From: Nonlabens xiamenensis
Lineage (GTDB): Bacteria > Bacteroidota > Bacteroidia > Flavobacteriales > Flavobacteriaceae
DNA length: 64,000 nt
Assembly: GCF_003865345.1 (NCBI RefSeq)
Contig: NZ_RMVE01000001.1
Coordinates: forward strand, 372,001-436,000
Direction of reading: 5' to 3'
Part shown: one piece after another, positions 28,204-37,493 of the stretch
How the letters are laid out: every line of letters begins with the position of its first letter
How positions within the stretch are numbered: the first letter of the stretch is position 1
Program-made: the position numbers and the translations under genes
The notes under the pieces: generated by a model
What the model saw: only the letters and a program-made list of their open reading frames with translations
Told to the model about the DNA's origin: nothing
Databases searched by the model: none

Positions 28204-28236
28204 TTGCTAACCAAATATATTTAAATCTTATATTTC
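28204..28236 (+). promoter_or_regulatory. Near-consensus promoter (TTG - 22 nt - TATATTTC) for the SGNH gene
   Basis: TTG at 28204-28206 and TATATTTC at 28229-28236 (one mismatch to TAnnTTTG), 23 nt before the TTG start at 28260. It is back to back with the GT4 promoter. Confidence 0.45.
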
Positions 28237-28259
28237 GTTTAAATTTAAAATTTCAGTGA

Positions 28260-29189
28260 TTGCAAACAGGTTTGAAATTTCTTTACTTTCTTATTATCGT
28301 CTTTGCGGTTTGTGATGGCTCAAGGGCCCAACAATATTCCGATGCAAATAAAGTGTTGATTGACATTGGAGACTCCCTGACGTATGGCGCAGGTGGTAAT
28401 GGTGTGTCCATGTCCACCGTGACACAGGATTTGTTGGGAAATCAGTGGACAGTTATCAATATGGGAGTGGGCGGTGAAAACACATTGACGATAGCTGCAC
28501 GATCTGGCGCCATACCCATGTACGTCAAGGAATCTCTTACAATTCCCGCTGACGGTTCACAAGTTGAGATACCTTCAGGGCTATATAGTCGTTTCAATGG
28601 TGAAGAAGTATTCCCTTTAAAACAAGGGTCAGCAGGAATCAACCCTTGTTATATAGATCAAGTCAAATGTAAATTATCAAGAATAGAAGACAAGTATTTT
28701 TTGCAAAGGATGGATACCGTTGCTACAAATTTTACTACACAGCCTAATTCTGACATCATTACCTCTCTGACCCAACAAACCTGCGATGTTGCCACTATTT
28801 TTATCGGTCAAAATGGAGGTTACGACTCCCCAGAAGAATTTCTAGAGCAGATTAATTTGTTTGTAGAACACAAAGACGATCAAAATATCATCATTATTAC
28901 CTCGCATGGTAGTAGCACCGCCTCCATGATACAACCTATAAAGGATAGATACGGCAGAAAACTAATTGACCTTAAGACATATATGTCGTCCCAAGCCATT
29001 TATGACGCTATAGAATTAGGCTTATTGCCAGATGACGGAAGTTATCCAACCAGCGAGGATCTTGAAATGATGAATAACAACCTGGCGCCTGCTTCACTTC
29101 TTATAGATCACATTCATTTCAACCAGATCGGTTATGAACTGTTGGGCAGAATAAGATATGAAAGAGGGGTTGAACTGGGATACTGGTAG
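28260..29189 (+). CDS. Secreted SGNH/GDSL-type hydrolase
   Basis: 309 residues. A signal peptide (FLYFLIIVFAVCDGSRAQ) precedes block I GDSLTYGAG near residue 37. IGQNGGYDS gives a likely block III Asn, and DHIHFNQIGYELLG near 290 gives the catalytic Asp/His. SGNH enzymes hydrolyse esters, often O-acetyl groups on carbohydrates, and this one opens the second polysaccharide locus. An in-frame TGA just upstream (28257-28259) and no internal ATG before the signal peptide mean translation starts at TTG, 28260 or 28272. Confidence 0.75.
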   Translation: MQTGLKFLYFLIIVFAVCDGSRAQQYSDANKVLIDIGDSLTYGAGGNGVSMSTVTQDLLGNQWTVINMGVGGENTLTIAARSGAIPMYVKESLTIPADGSQVEIPSGLYSRFNGEEVFPLKQGSAGINPCYIDQVKCKLSRIEDKYFLQRMDTVATNFTTQPNSDIITSLTQQTCDVATIFIGQNGGYDSPEEFLEQINLFVEHKDDQNIIIITSHGSSTASMIQPIKDRYGRKLIDLKTYMSSQAIYDAIELGLLPDDGSYPTSEDLEMMNNNLAPASLLIDHIHFNQIGYELLGRIRYERGVELGYW

Positions 29190-29203
29190 TTCCAATCGGT
29201 TTT

Positions 29204-29746
29204 TTATCGATCCTTTACGACTCGTGCCGGACTGCCTAAACATATTTTGCCTGCCGGAAGCGACTTGAAAACACTACTACGCGCACCGACAAGTGTTCCC
29301 TTGCCTATAGTTACACCTGGCGCCACATAGACATCCGTTGCGATCCAACATTCATCTTCCAACGTGATTTTTTGTGCGTAAATATCAAATGTTGAGGATT
29401 GGGGATCATGTGTTCCTGTGCATAGATAAGATTTTTGGGATACTACCACATGGGCACCTATTTCAATTTCTCCTAAACTATATAAAACCACATCATCTCC
29501 AATCCAGCTATGATCCCCTATAGACACTTTCCAGGGAAATTGAGTACGCACAGAAGGACGCAATAGGACCTTTTTACCAATACTAGCGCCAAAAGACCTT
29601 AACAAAAATCTGCGCCAACCGTACATAAATTGAGGAGACCAGGCAAATAGCGTGCTTTGAACCAACCACCACAATTGCACTGTAATGGCGCCGCGACCAC
29701 GAAAATTGGGTGGTAACTCAAATTGATTCAGTTGCTGATACGGCAT
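29204..29746 (-). CDS. WcaF-like hexapeptide-repeat acetyltransferase
   Basis: 180 residues. A left-handed beta-helix (hexapeptide I/V-G-x repeats, for example [12 protein letters not shown] and [13 protein letters not shown]) follows a short N-terminal region containing [15 protein letters not shown]. The catalytic His is in TGTHDP. The layout matches WcaF colanic-acid acetyltransferases, which O-acetylate sugars or oligosaccharide units. The ATG at 29746 is used; a TTG at 29752 would add two residues. It is on the opposite strand to its neighbours. Confidence 0.85.
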   Translation of the reverse strand: MPYQQLNQFELPPNFRGRGAITVQLWWLVQSTLFAWSPQFMYGWRRFLLRSFGASIGKKVLLRPSVRTQFPWKVSIGDHSWIGDDVVLYSLGEIEIGAHVVVSQKSYLCTGTHDPQSSTFDIYAQKITLEDECWIATDVYVAPGVTIGKGTLVGARSSVFKSLPAGKICLGSPARVVKDR

Positions 29747-29813
29747 TAGCAATAAATTAAAAATTACTTTTATTTGTACAGGAAAGCCTTATTTTCACCA
29801 TTTTTCAGACTTC

Positions 29814-30536
29814 ATGGAGCTTAACAAACTGTCTATTATCATTCCAGCATATAATGAAGCTGCGACAATTCATCTTATTCTCGACAAGGTCAAGGAGGTA
29901 AAAATAATTAATGAAATTGAAAAGGAAGTGATTATTGTCAATGATTACTCAACCGATTCGACCAAAGAGGCAGTTCAAGAATACATCAATAAAAACCCTG
30001 AACTTCCTATTGCCTATTTTGAGCACGAGGTAAATAAAGGAAAAGGTGCTGCACTTCATACGGGTATATCAAAAGCTACGGGTGAATATTTAATTATTCA
30101 GGATGCAGATTTGGAATACGATCCTAATGAATACAATCAACTTTTAAAACCCGTGGTCAATGGATTTGCAGATGTGGTTTATGGATCTAGATTTATGGGA
30201 AGTAACCCACATAGAATTCTCTTTTTTTGGCATACTATAGGAAACAAATTCCTGACGACACTTTCTAACATGTCTACAAATCTCAATCTTACGGATATGG
30301 AAACATGCTATAAATTGTTCAAAACCTCTATGATCCAAGGGTTGACCTTAAAAGAAAACAGATTTGGCTTTGAACCTGAAGTCACCGCTAAAATTTCTAG
30401 AATTCCAAAAATCCGAATCTATGAGGTAGGGATCTCTTATTATGGAAGAACTTACGAAGAAGGGAAAAAGATCAATTGGAAGGATGGATTTAGAGCCATC
30501 TATTGCATATTGAAATACGGTATTTTTAAACTATGA
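29814..30536 (+). CDS. GT2 glycosyltransferase, polyprenyl-phosphate sugar synthase-like
   Basis: 240 residues. N-terminal [31 protein letters not shown]-type donor loop ([12 protein letters not shown]), [11 protein letters not shown] metal motif and DMETCYKLF follow the pattern of dolichyl/polyprenyl-phosphate mannose or glucose synthases. Unlike some relatives it has no C-terminal membrane helices. It probably charges a polyprenyl phosphate with a single sugar for use by the GT-C protein encoded two genes downstream. The next gene overlaps by four bases (ATGA). Confidence 0.85.
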   Translation: MELNKLSIIIPAYNEAATIHLILDKVKEVKIINEIEKEVIIVNDYSTDSTKEAVQEYINKNPELPIAYFEHEVNKGKGAALHTGISKATGEYLIIQDADLEYDPNEYNQLLKPVVNGFADVVYGSRFMGSNPHRILFFWHTIGNKFLTTLSNMSTNLNLTDMETCYKLFKTSMIQGLTLKENRFGFEPEVTAKISRIPKIRIYEVGISYYGRTYEEGKKINWKDGFRAIYCILKYGIFKL

Positions 30537-30913
30537 TTGCCAAGCGTTTAATTTTCATCATCATATTACTTCTTTGTTTCTACTCTATATACGATCATAT
30601 TGAGGAAGAAACAGAAAAAACGGTCCAAATAGACGAAATCGAAAAAGGGGTAAAAGACTTAAGACCGCTTTTAAAGGGTGAAGACAAAATCTCATTCCTG
30701 GCTAATTCTCCAGAAGAAAGGAAAATTCATTTTGAAGCCCAATATATTTTGGCACCACTCATCGTCCATAGAGGAAATCAAGGGGATAAATATGCCTTGA
30801 TTATAGAAAACTTCAATTATCCGTTGGATTCTACTTTCCGAATGGAAGAATTTAAGGAAGTCAAACGTGTAGAAGAAAAGAGGTTCAATTTTATACTTAT
30901 GGAAAGAAAATGA
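30533..30913 (+). CDS. Small membrane-anchored protein between sugar-donor synthase and GT-C
   Basis: 126 residues. One N-terminal transmembrane helix (about 5-22) is followed by a charged, mostly acidic periplasmic or extracytoplasmic domain. No family recognised. It overlaps both neighbours by four bases (ATGA at each junction), so its expression is tightly coupled to the synthase and the GT-C protein. An accessory subunit of that pair is possible. The C-terminal [11 protein letters not shown] is basic. Confidence 0.6.
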   Translation: MIAKRLIFIIILLLCFYSIYDHIEEETEKTVQIDEIEKGVKDLRPLLKGEDKISFLANSPEERKIHFEAQYILAPLIVHRGNQGDKYALIIENFNYPLDSTFRMEEFKEVKRVEEKRFNFILMERK

Positions 30914-32202
30914 TAGGAACAATTTTATTAGTTGTATCGATCACTTTGTATGCTGTTATTTTCAACAATGTACTTGGTGCTAGATATTCGACGGCACTAA
31001 ACACCATTCTATTCAGTATTTTAAGTGTGGTCTTACACGGCTTCTTGTTTATCCTATCAACTTATTTGGGGATTGGCTGGCTAACAGTTATTTCGGCCTT
31101 ATTGATCATGGCAATTGTGTTTTTTATAATAAACAGACATACCATCAAAGATTTCTTCAGGTTTGACTACAAAGTATCCTATGCACAAATAGTATTTGCG
31201 TTTATGTCGTTTTGCGGGCTGCATATTTTTGAAACCAATTCTATAAAATACGGCCGTTGGGATGCTTATGCCATTTGGAATGTGCATGCCAAATTTTTGT
31301 ACGAGCCGGTACTTTGGGAGCGATTACTCGATGAACGTATGACATGGGGCCATAGTGATTATCCTTTATTGTTCCCTTCTGTATCTGCTATGTTTTGGCG
31401 TATCATGGAGAGCACAAGTCCTGTTATTCCACTTATAGTTTCGTTTTTGATTTATCTCTCGATTCTTTTTGTGATGTACAGTTCCTTTAGTACTCAAAAG
31501 GGAAAAATACTAGCCTTGGTAGGGGTTGGATGTCTATCGGTGAATGCAGATTTTATAACTAAAACGGCTACCCAATATGCAGATAGCGCGGTAGCCTTAT
31601 TTTATCTTATTACCATACTCTTACTGTATAAAGTGAAGGATGGTGGTAAAAAAAGTTATGTGTTGTTAGGGATTTTTGCCTCAATCAATTGTTGGATCAA
31701 AAATGAAGGATTCGTGTTTTTTCTAATCGTTTCGGCAGTAGTATTTTTGTACAATCTGAAAAACATCAAGAATTTGTTGTTTTACTTATACGGACTCGCT
31801 ATACTATTCCTGACACATATTTCTTATCGAGTATTCCTCTCTCCTAAGAATGACCTGACGTCCCACTCCTATGATAAGATATTAGAGGATATCCTGAACA
31901 TTACCCGATATGAAATGGTTTACGACAAACTTATTTCGCTTTTGTATTTTGAATTTCCGCTGATACTGATTGGATTCTTCATTTCTATTTTACTTTTGGG
32001 AAAAAGGTTTTTTAAAGAGTTGCCACTGGTCGTTTTACTCATCACTTTTGTTGCCTACTGTGCGTTTTTTATCATCACACCTTTAAATCTGCAATGGCAT
32101 TTAGATACAGCTCTGGATCGACTCTTACTGCAGCTTTATCCCAGTATCATACTCGTCACCTTGACTGTTGTTTATCATCAATTTCAACACAAACTCGCCT
32201 GA
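30910..32202 (+). CDS. GT-C-type membrane glycosyltransferase-like protein
   Basis: 430 residues with about ten to twelve transmembrane helices. The first large loop carries IKYGRWDAYAIWN and further on WGHSDYPLLFPS, placing acidic residues in the loops where polyprenyl-phosphate-sugar-dependent GT-C enzymes have their catalytic Asp. The upstream Dol-P-Man-synthase-like gene fits such a donor. I infer it transfers a sugar on the outer face of the inner membrane. The family number (GT39/GT83 or other) cannot be fixed here. The start overlaps the preceding stop (ATGA). Confidence 0.6.
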   Translation: MIGTILLVVSITLYAVIFNNVLGARYSTALNTILFSILSVVLHGFLFILSTYLGIGWLTVISALLIMAIVFFIINRHTIKDFFRFDYKVSYAQIVFAFMSFCGLHIFETNSIKYGRWDAYAIWNVHAKFLYEPVLWERLLDERMTWGHSDYPLLFPSVSAMFWRIMESTSPVIPLIVSFLIYLSILFVMYSSFSTQKGKILALVGVGCLSVNADFITKTATQYADSAVALFYLITILLLYKVKDGGKKSYVLLGIFASINCWIKNEGFVFFLIVSAVVFLYNLKNIKNLLFYLYGLAILFLTHISYRVFLSPKNDLTSHSYDKILEDILNITRYEMVYDKLISLLYFEFPLILIGFFISILLLGKRFFKELPLVVLLITFVAYCAFFIITPLNLQWHLDTALDRLLLQLYPSIILVTLTVVYHQFQHKLA

Positions 32203-32220
32203 TTGCACTATTCTCAGTTG

Positions 32221-33315
32221 CTATGAGTGAGCAGCATTAAAGATGGCCTCTAGGTTATCAGCAAATTGCGGAATTCTGTATTTTTCTCTGGCCTCTTTAA
32301 CATTGTGCAGGCCGTAATTCCTGATCATAGACGGTTGAGCAGCGACTTTTTTCAGTTGTGAGGTAATACTGTCAGCGTTTTGTTTTTCGACATATACACC
32401 GTTGATTTGATCTCTAAATATATCAGGTATACCTGCATGTGGAGTGGTAATAATCATATTTCCTGTGGCCATAGCTTCCAAAATAGCAAAAGGTTGTGCC
32501 TCCATCGTATAAAAAGTGGGCAGAATAAAAATGTTGGACCAAGTCAGCAGGTCCGTCTTTTCTTTGACGTCTACCGTGCCCAGGTATTCTGTATGTTCTA
32601 GTCTCTCCAGTAATTGCATCACACGGTCGCTATTTTCTGGGGCAATATTACCAGCGATACGCGCTTGATAAGGAACATTTTCCTCCTCTAAACTCAGTAA
32701 AGCCTCGAGCAATTCAAAAATTCCTTTTTCTAACATTAGATTGCTGAGGTAAGTAATATGAAGTCGGTCATATTTTTTGGCGTGAACTACCTCGTCAGAG
32801 ACAAACAATTCGTCTAGCGTAAAATTCTTGAGGCTGAAAATTTGATCTTCAGGTATAAATGGACGAAAATTATCTTTAAGTGAATCTGAAGAAACAATTC
32901 CTTGATTTGTTCTAGACATGATGAAATGAAACAATCTTTTTTTAATCCCGGTCAACTCACTGTACTGCTTACCTAAATAATTTCCATGAATATGAATAAC
33001 TATTTGCTTGTTTGCCACGCTCGCTGATAATATATATAATGCATATTTGAGGACACCGTAGAAAGTCTGACCGATGGTTATATATATAATATCGTTCCTA
33101 AAAACCTTATAGAAAAAGATCTGCAACTTCAGATAAAACCAGGCCTTGTGCAGACTTAATTTGCCGATTTTTTCATCAAATCTAGAGTAACTGGTATTGA
33201 CCATTTGGACTTGATAATTGTCTTTCTTTTTAAACTCATCATAAACAATTTGGGTTCCTAGGCTTACTCCTGTTATAGGTAAAGGAAATGGACCAGTGAT
33301 CAATAGCTTTTTCAA
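32221..33315 (-). CDS. Family 4 glycosyltransferase
   Basis: 364 residues, GT-B fold. HIHGNYLGKQYSEL lies mid-N-terminal domain, LHITYLSNLMLEKGIFELLEAL begins the donor domain (given here as ITYLSNLMLEKGIFELL), and PFAILEAMATGNMIITTPHAGIPDIF contains the donor-binding EAMATG segment with its conserved Glu. No ATG is available before KKLLITGPFP; the likely start is TTG 33315, 10 bp after the upstream gene's stop. It is the last gene of the minus-strand polysaccharide run from 39.9 kb. Confidence 0.85.
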   Translation of the reverse strand: MKKLLITGPFPLPITGVSLGTQIVYDEFKKKDNYQVQMVNTSYSRFDEKIGKLSLHKAWFYLKLQIFFYKVFRNDIIYITIGQTFYGVLKYALYILSASVANKQIVIHIHGNYLGKQYSELTGIKKRLFHFIMSRTNQGIVSSDSLKDNFRPFIPEDQIFSLKNFTLDELFVSDEVVHAKKYDRLHITYLSNLMLEKGIFELLEALLSLEEENVPYQARIAGNIAPENSDRVMQLLERLEHTEYLGTVDVKEKTDLLTWSNIFILPTFYTMEAQPFAILEAMATGNMIITTPHAGIPDIFRDQINGVYVEKQNADSITSQLKKVAAQPSMIRNYGLHNVKEAREKYRIPQFADNLEAIFNAAHS

Positions 33316-33325
33316 ATGGTATAGA

Positions 33326-34588
33326 TTAAGATTGTGATTCTAGGTATTGGATCTCAGATATAGATGTGTCAACTTGTATTTCCTTATCCTTTGTAGACTT
33401 AAACGAGTAGGTGAAGATGAATAGATTGACAAAAAATGAGAAAAACAATACACCGTTTTCTCTTTCCAGAATGTTTTCGGCCAACATGACCAAAGCATAA
33501 AATAATATGAGCGCTACCAATATATAGTTCTTTTTTCTAAAGGCATCCACCAAATAATAAATCAGAAAAAGCGCAAAGAAAAATAATCCTAGGTATCCGA
33601 CCTTCAGCAACAAACCTAGATATTGATTATGCGAATTATACTTGTTTTCGGCCAGAAATTCCATCTCTTCCTCAAAACAGTTGATCAATTCAGATTTACC
33701 ATCACCAATGCCAAAACCAAAAAATCCAGCTTCTGGGATGATCTCTTCGGCGCATTGGAAAATTGAATATCTGATCGACGTCGAAGTCAAATTTTTGGAC
33801 TGCGCATCTTGTACCTGCAGTAACTCAGTAAATCTTTTATTTACTTTTGGGTTAAGGGTTATCGTCCCAATGACTATGGCCGAAAACAAACCAAAAACTA
33901 TATACAGTTTGTTGTTGTTGAATAAGAAAACAAGTAAAAAGCCAACCAAGATCAAGGCAATGATAGGACCCTTTTTGATCATAATCATCAGGAAAAACAA
34001 CAATATCAAGCTGATGAGTATAAGGGCGAACCATCGCAGTATGCCCAACCCTTTACGTACAATAAACAACGCCATAATCAAGGATACAGCGATATGCATG
34101 CTCAAGTAGATGGGATGAATTTTCCATCCGTAAATCCTGCTTCTGATGATGTTTACATAATGCAGAATGCTATCGCTAAAACTGTAGTCAAAATTGAACG
34201 TGATGAAGGCCCCTACACAGAGCACAGTGGTGGCAATAATATAGCACCACATCAGTCTGTATTTACGATCTAGAATGTACCTGATACTTGCTTTACTCAT
34301 AAAAGCAAACGCCAAGGGAAATAGCAGCAGAGGTATAGCCGTGCCTATTTTTTTAAGTCCATATTCTAGGTCTGAGGTATAGGTCAGGCTAAGTAAATAG
34401 AAAACGTAAAGCGATGAAGCCATGAGGAAATAACTCCATTTAAATTTATCATTACTCTTTAGGCCATCAATGATAGACAGCAACAGAAAAACACCTAAGA
34501 ATATTGGTCTTACCCCTCTAGGAATGGCGGGCATGAAAGCAATAATCATAGATACCAGCCCGAGCGCTTTTCTCAGTTTTGTTTGCAT
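33326..34588 (-). CDS. O-antigen ligase/polymerase-like membrane protein (WaaL/Wzy_C type)
   Basis: 420 residues with about ten to twelve transmembrane segments and a long extracytoplasmic loop (about 240-310) containing RYSIFQCAEEIIPEAGFFGFGIGDG and NSHNQYLGLLLKVG. The H-x-x-Y/L pattern in SHNQYLGLL is typical of the O-antigen ligase/polymerase superfamily. It links or polymerises oligosaccharide repeats at the inner membrane. The start is the ATG at 34588, joined to the previous stop as TGATG, rather than the GTG at 34606. Confidence 0.8.
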   Translation of the reverse strand: MQTKLRKALGLVSMIIAFMPAIPRGVRPIFLGVFLLLSIIDGLKSNDKFKWSYFLMASSLYVFYLLSLTYTSDLEYGLKKIGTAIPLLLFPLAFAFMSKASIRYILDRKYRLMWCYIIATTVLCVGAFITFNFDYSFSDSILHYVNIIRSRIYGWKIHPIYLSMHIAVSLIMALFIVRKGLGILRWFALILISLILLFFLMIMIKKGPIIALILVGFLLVFLFNNNKLYIVFGLFSAIVIGTITLNPKVNKRFTELLQVQDAQSKNLTSTSIRYSIFQCAEEIIPEAGFFGFGIGDGKSELINCFEEEMEFLAENKYNSHNQYLGLLLKVGYLGLFFFALFLIYYLVDAFRKKNYILVALILFYALVMLAENILERENGVLFFSFFVNLFIFTYSFKSTKDKEIQVDTSISEIQYLESQS

Positions 34589-36027
34589 CAGTTTGTATTT
34601 ACCCACACCTTTTTATCTAAAATAGTCCCTGTCATTTTGATAATTAGCTTTGGTATCACATAGATACCAATAAACACGCCCACAAAGTAACTATAACCAT
34701 TTGTAAAATCTCCCCTCAAGAGGAAGAGAAGGTGAATCGCAAAGTAAAATGCTGTTGCTTTTTTCAAATAATCATTACTGTTAAGCCAGGTGAGAAAAAA
34801 CAAACAAGTTAAGGCAAGTGCAAAAGCCATAATGGCCACTCCAGGAATACCAAAATTCATGTAACCTTCAGAAACCAATGGATTTGAAAGGTTGGCAAAA
34901 TTGAATCCGTATTCCTCAATTACGTGATTTCCCAGTACCAATCCAGAGGCGTCAGGTTTAGCAGCCCAAATGCTTCTGGGCACAAAAAATAAAAAGGCAC
35001 TCAATAATTGAAATCCATAAGAAAACCCGTTTAGTTCTGTGGCTTCTATTGCAATACCAATGTTGACAAAAGCATCGTAATTTAACGACATAAAACCTTT
35101 ACTTAGATCACCCCGATCAATTACTGCAGATAATAAAGAAGGATTTTCGATTAATTCTGTGATTCCATATTGCAAGTGTGTCAGTGCCTGAGTAAGCGGA
35201 AACACGATAATCATGGCTACAAATAATAATAAACAAGTCTTTAAGTTACTATTGACAAGCTTGGGATAGAATAAAAATATAAGTAGCAAGTAAACTGGAC
35301 CCAAGGCGTTTCTCTTTTCGACCAATGGATTTTTAAGAATAAAAAGAAAAAATATGATTGCTCCGCATACCAAACAATTGATTATCCAAGTCTGGGTGGA
35401 AATAGATTTTTTATCAAAAATCAATTTACAAAGTACTATCGCTGCAATGGGAATTGAAAAAACAATTTTTTTAAAAACCAATTGGTAGCCCGGGCTGAAA
35501 GATGAAGGTGTCCAGTTATGTCTAACGTATTCATCGATAAGAAACGGCAAACCAATGCCGACTAGAATTAGGCTTATCACAGTGATGTAAAAAACGTCAC
35601 GGAAAACAACTTGGGTAGACCTACTTTTTGTAAGCAAGACGGGCTTCTTAATGGTCTTAATATATCCCTTTACGCCGATGTACGTCAGGAAAAAAATGAT
35701 GTGAAAGAGAGAGATAAGTAGATTGGTTTTGATAAAAAGGTCCTCCTTATAAGGGAACTTATGGTCAAAAACAGGAGAGTCTAAAGGCATGAAGTTTTTA
35801 GACTGTATTATGGGCGCAACGATAAAAAACAAATAATTGAAAACAATATAAGTACTCAGAAAAGGACTGTACTTTTTTTCAATAAAAATGTGGTAGTAGG
35901 TGATAAAAGTGAGGAGCAAGGCACTCAAGAAAAAGGAAGACCATAATTGCCAGGGTGCCTCATATGAACCAAAAAGAACTACCAGAATGATTAGATAGAT
36001 AAAAATGAAGAGGTTTCTTAAAAACAT
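34588..36027 (-). CDS. O-antigen polymerase-like membrane protein (Wzy)
   Basis: 479 residues with about twelve transmembrane helices. The large loop near residues 300-380 has LPSLLSAV-type sequence, DRGDLSKGFMSLNYD and a FVPRSIWAAKPD motif seen in oligosaccharide repeat-unit polymerases. Together with the next gene this gives two polymerase/ligase-like proteins in tandem, so one probably polymerises and the other ligates or acts on a different polymer. The stop and next start overlap as TGATG. Confidence 0.75.
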   Translation of the reverse strand: MFLRNLFIFIYLIILVVLFGSYEAPWQLWSSFFLSALLLTFITYYHIFIEKKYSPFLSTYIVFNYLFFIVAPIIQSKNFMPLDSPVFDHKFPYKEDLFIKTNLLISLFHIIFFLTYIGVKGYIKTIKKPVLLTKSRSTQVVFRDVFYITVISLILVGIGLPFLIDEYVRHNWTPSSFSPGYQLVFKKIVFSIPIAAIVLCKLIFDKKSISTQTWIINCLVCGAIIFFLFILKNPLVEKRNALGPVYLLLIFLFYPKLVNSNLKTCLLLFVAMIIVFPLTQALTHLQYGITELIENPSLLSAVIDRGDLSKGFMSLNYDAFVNIGIAIEATELNGFSYGFQLLSAFLFFVPRSIWAAKPDASGLVLGNHVIEEYGFNFANLSNPLVSEGYMNFGIPGVAIMAFALALTCLFFLTWLNSNDYLKKATAFYFAIHLLFLLRGDFTNGYSYFVGVFIGIYVIPKLIIKMTGTILDKKVWVNTN

Positions 36028-36068
36028 AGATGATGAGAACTCATTTTTATATAATCTGATTTCAATAT

Positions 36069-37493
36069 CTATTCTACTCGATTTGATGTCCTGACTTGAC
36101 CTACAAAAACATGCCTATTCACTTCCAACTGCTCGTCTAGAATAAGATCAAAATTGTTTTTAAAATTCTTTGTAAACCACTCTAAATTATAAAAATCAGG
36201 GATTTCTGGAATCGTGTTTAGATCCCCTGAATACAAGCCTAAAGGCATAAATTCTACCACCACATATTTTTTAGTCAGAGAGGAAAGCACATTAAAAATA
36301 TGTTGCAAACCTACATCTTGCGTCAAAATCAAATGATGTGTAACAGCCAATGCCATGACTACATCAGCATTCAGTCGATCGAGAACGTTTGTAGTATTAC
36401 TTCTATTGTTAGGACGTACAAAATCAAAAACCAAAGGTAAAATATCAGATCGCCCTTGATTTCTTAGATATATGTGATCTAGGGCATTTCTATCATAATC
36501 TGTGGCTATGATCTCATCGATTTGTGAGTTTTCAAGAATAAAATTGGCAAACTTACCCTGATTACTGGCCAGTTCGATCAATGATGAGGCGTCTTTGAGC
36601 TCAGTATTGATAATCTCATTGATCCTGATAAATCGAGGGTCCTGACCAGGGTTTTTATCATTGTGATAGTCTTTCCAGTATGAATCTGCTTTACTCTTAG
36701 AGACACTACCTATTAATTTTCTCGCCTTGCTGGCCGAGTAAAATCCTTGCAGGTTTTTTTTCAGTTGGAGGACTTGATTAATCCTTTGATGTTTACCATA
36801 TTTCTCTATAACCCGCGTGTATCTAGCAGCAGATAAGCGTCGCATGGCGGTATGCGCTTTGAAGAGCTGGTTGCTGAGATAAGAACCAAGAATTGTCGAA
36901 TATTTATGACGCAGTAAAAAAAGGTCCTTATCACTAAAGAGTCCATTGTATAAATGTATACTATTCGGCAAATCCGAATAGCCTCTGTTGTACAAATACA
37001 GCGGCATATAAAAGGAGTTATAGAAATTGTTATAACCCGACCAGGAACTACCGTCCCGTTCGTCCGTTTTAATAAAGCTACCAAAATCCACATATACTGG
37101 CTTTGACATATCAAACACCACATTAAAAGCGTGCACATCAAATAATTCAAAGCCATACTTATTAGCTACCTCATTACAATCCAACACTATGTTGGCGGCG
37201 GCATGCAACATAGAAAATGACCATTCATATGGATAATTCCAATAAGGAATCTTTTTATGTTCTATCACTAAATCATGCCCTTCAATTTCCAGTTCACTGA
37301 TCCAGGTTTGAACAAAGAGACCTTTCTCCACCAGCTCATCGATCATTCCATTGCTCATCATTTCTTTGACCTGTTCTACATATTGATCATGAACACCCCT
37401 GATCACACGGTCACCATAGAAATATAGGGTACATACCTGGTCGATTGAAAATTCAACCGTTTGTAAATCCTCTTTGTTTATTTTATTACTCAT
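36069..37493 (-). CDS. Kinase-like domain fused to SAM-dependent methyltransferase (NoeA-like)
   Basis: 474 residues in two parts. The N-terminal half holds a kinase-like catalytic segment, LFDVHAFN (Asp119, His121, Asn124) and DFGS (Asp136), as in aminoglycoside- or LPS-kinase folds. The C-terminal half is a class I methyltransferase with SLIELASNQGKFANFIL (motif I), IATDYD and a VTHHL segment. NoeA-type nodulation proteins have a related layout. It probably modifies a polysaccharide unit by methylation, and the first domain could phosphorylate. The start overlaps the wzx stop (ATGA). Confidence 0.7.
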   Translation of the reverse strand: MSNKINKEDLQTVEFSIDQVCTLYFYGDRVIRGVHDQYVEQVKEMMSNGMIDELVEKGLFVQTWISELEIEGHDLVIEHKKIPYWNYPYEWSFSMLHAAANIVLDCNEVANKYGFELFDVHAFNVVFDMSKPVYVDFGSFIKTDERDGSSWSGYNNFYNSFYMPLYLYNRGYSDLPNSIHLYNGLFSDKDLFLLRHKYSTILGSYLSNQLFKAHTAMRRLSAARYTRVIEKYGKHQRINQVLQLKKNLQGFYSASKARKLIGSVSKSKADSYWKDYHNDKNPGQDPRFIRINEIINTELKDASSLIELASNQGKFANFILENSQIDEIIATDYDRNALDHIYLRNQGRSDILPLVFDFVRPNNRSNTTNVLDRLNADVVMALAVTHHLILTQDVGLQHIFNVLSSLTKKYVVVEFMPLGLYSGDLNTIPEIPDFYNLEWFTKNFKNNFDLILDEQLEVNRHVFVGQVRTSNRVE

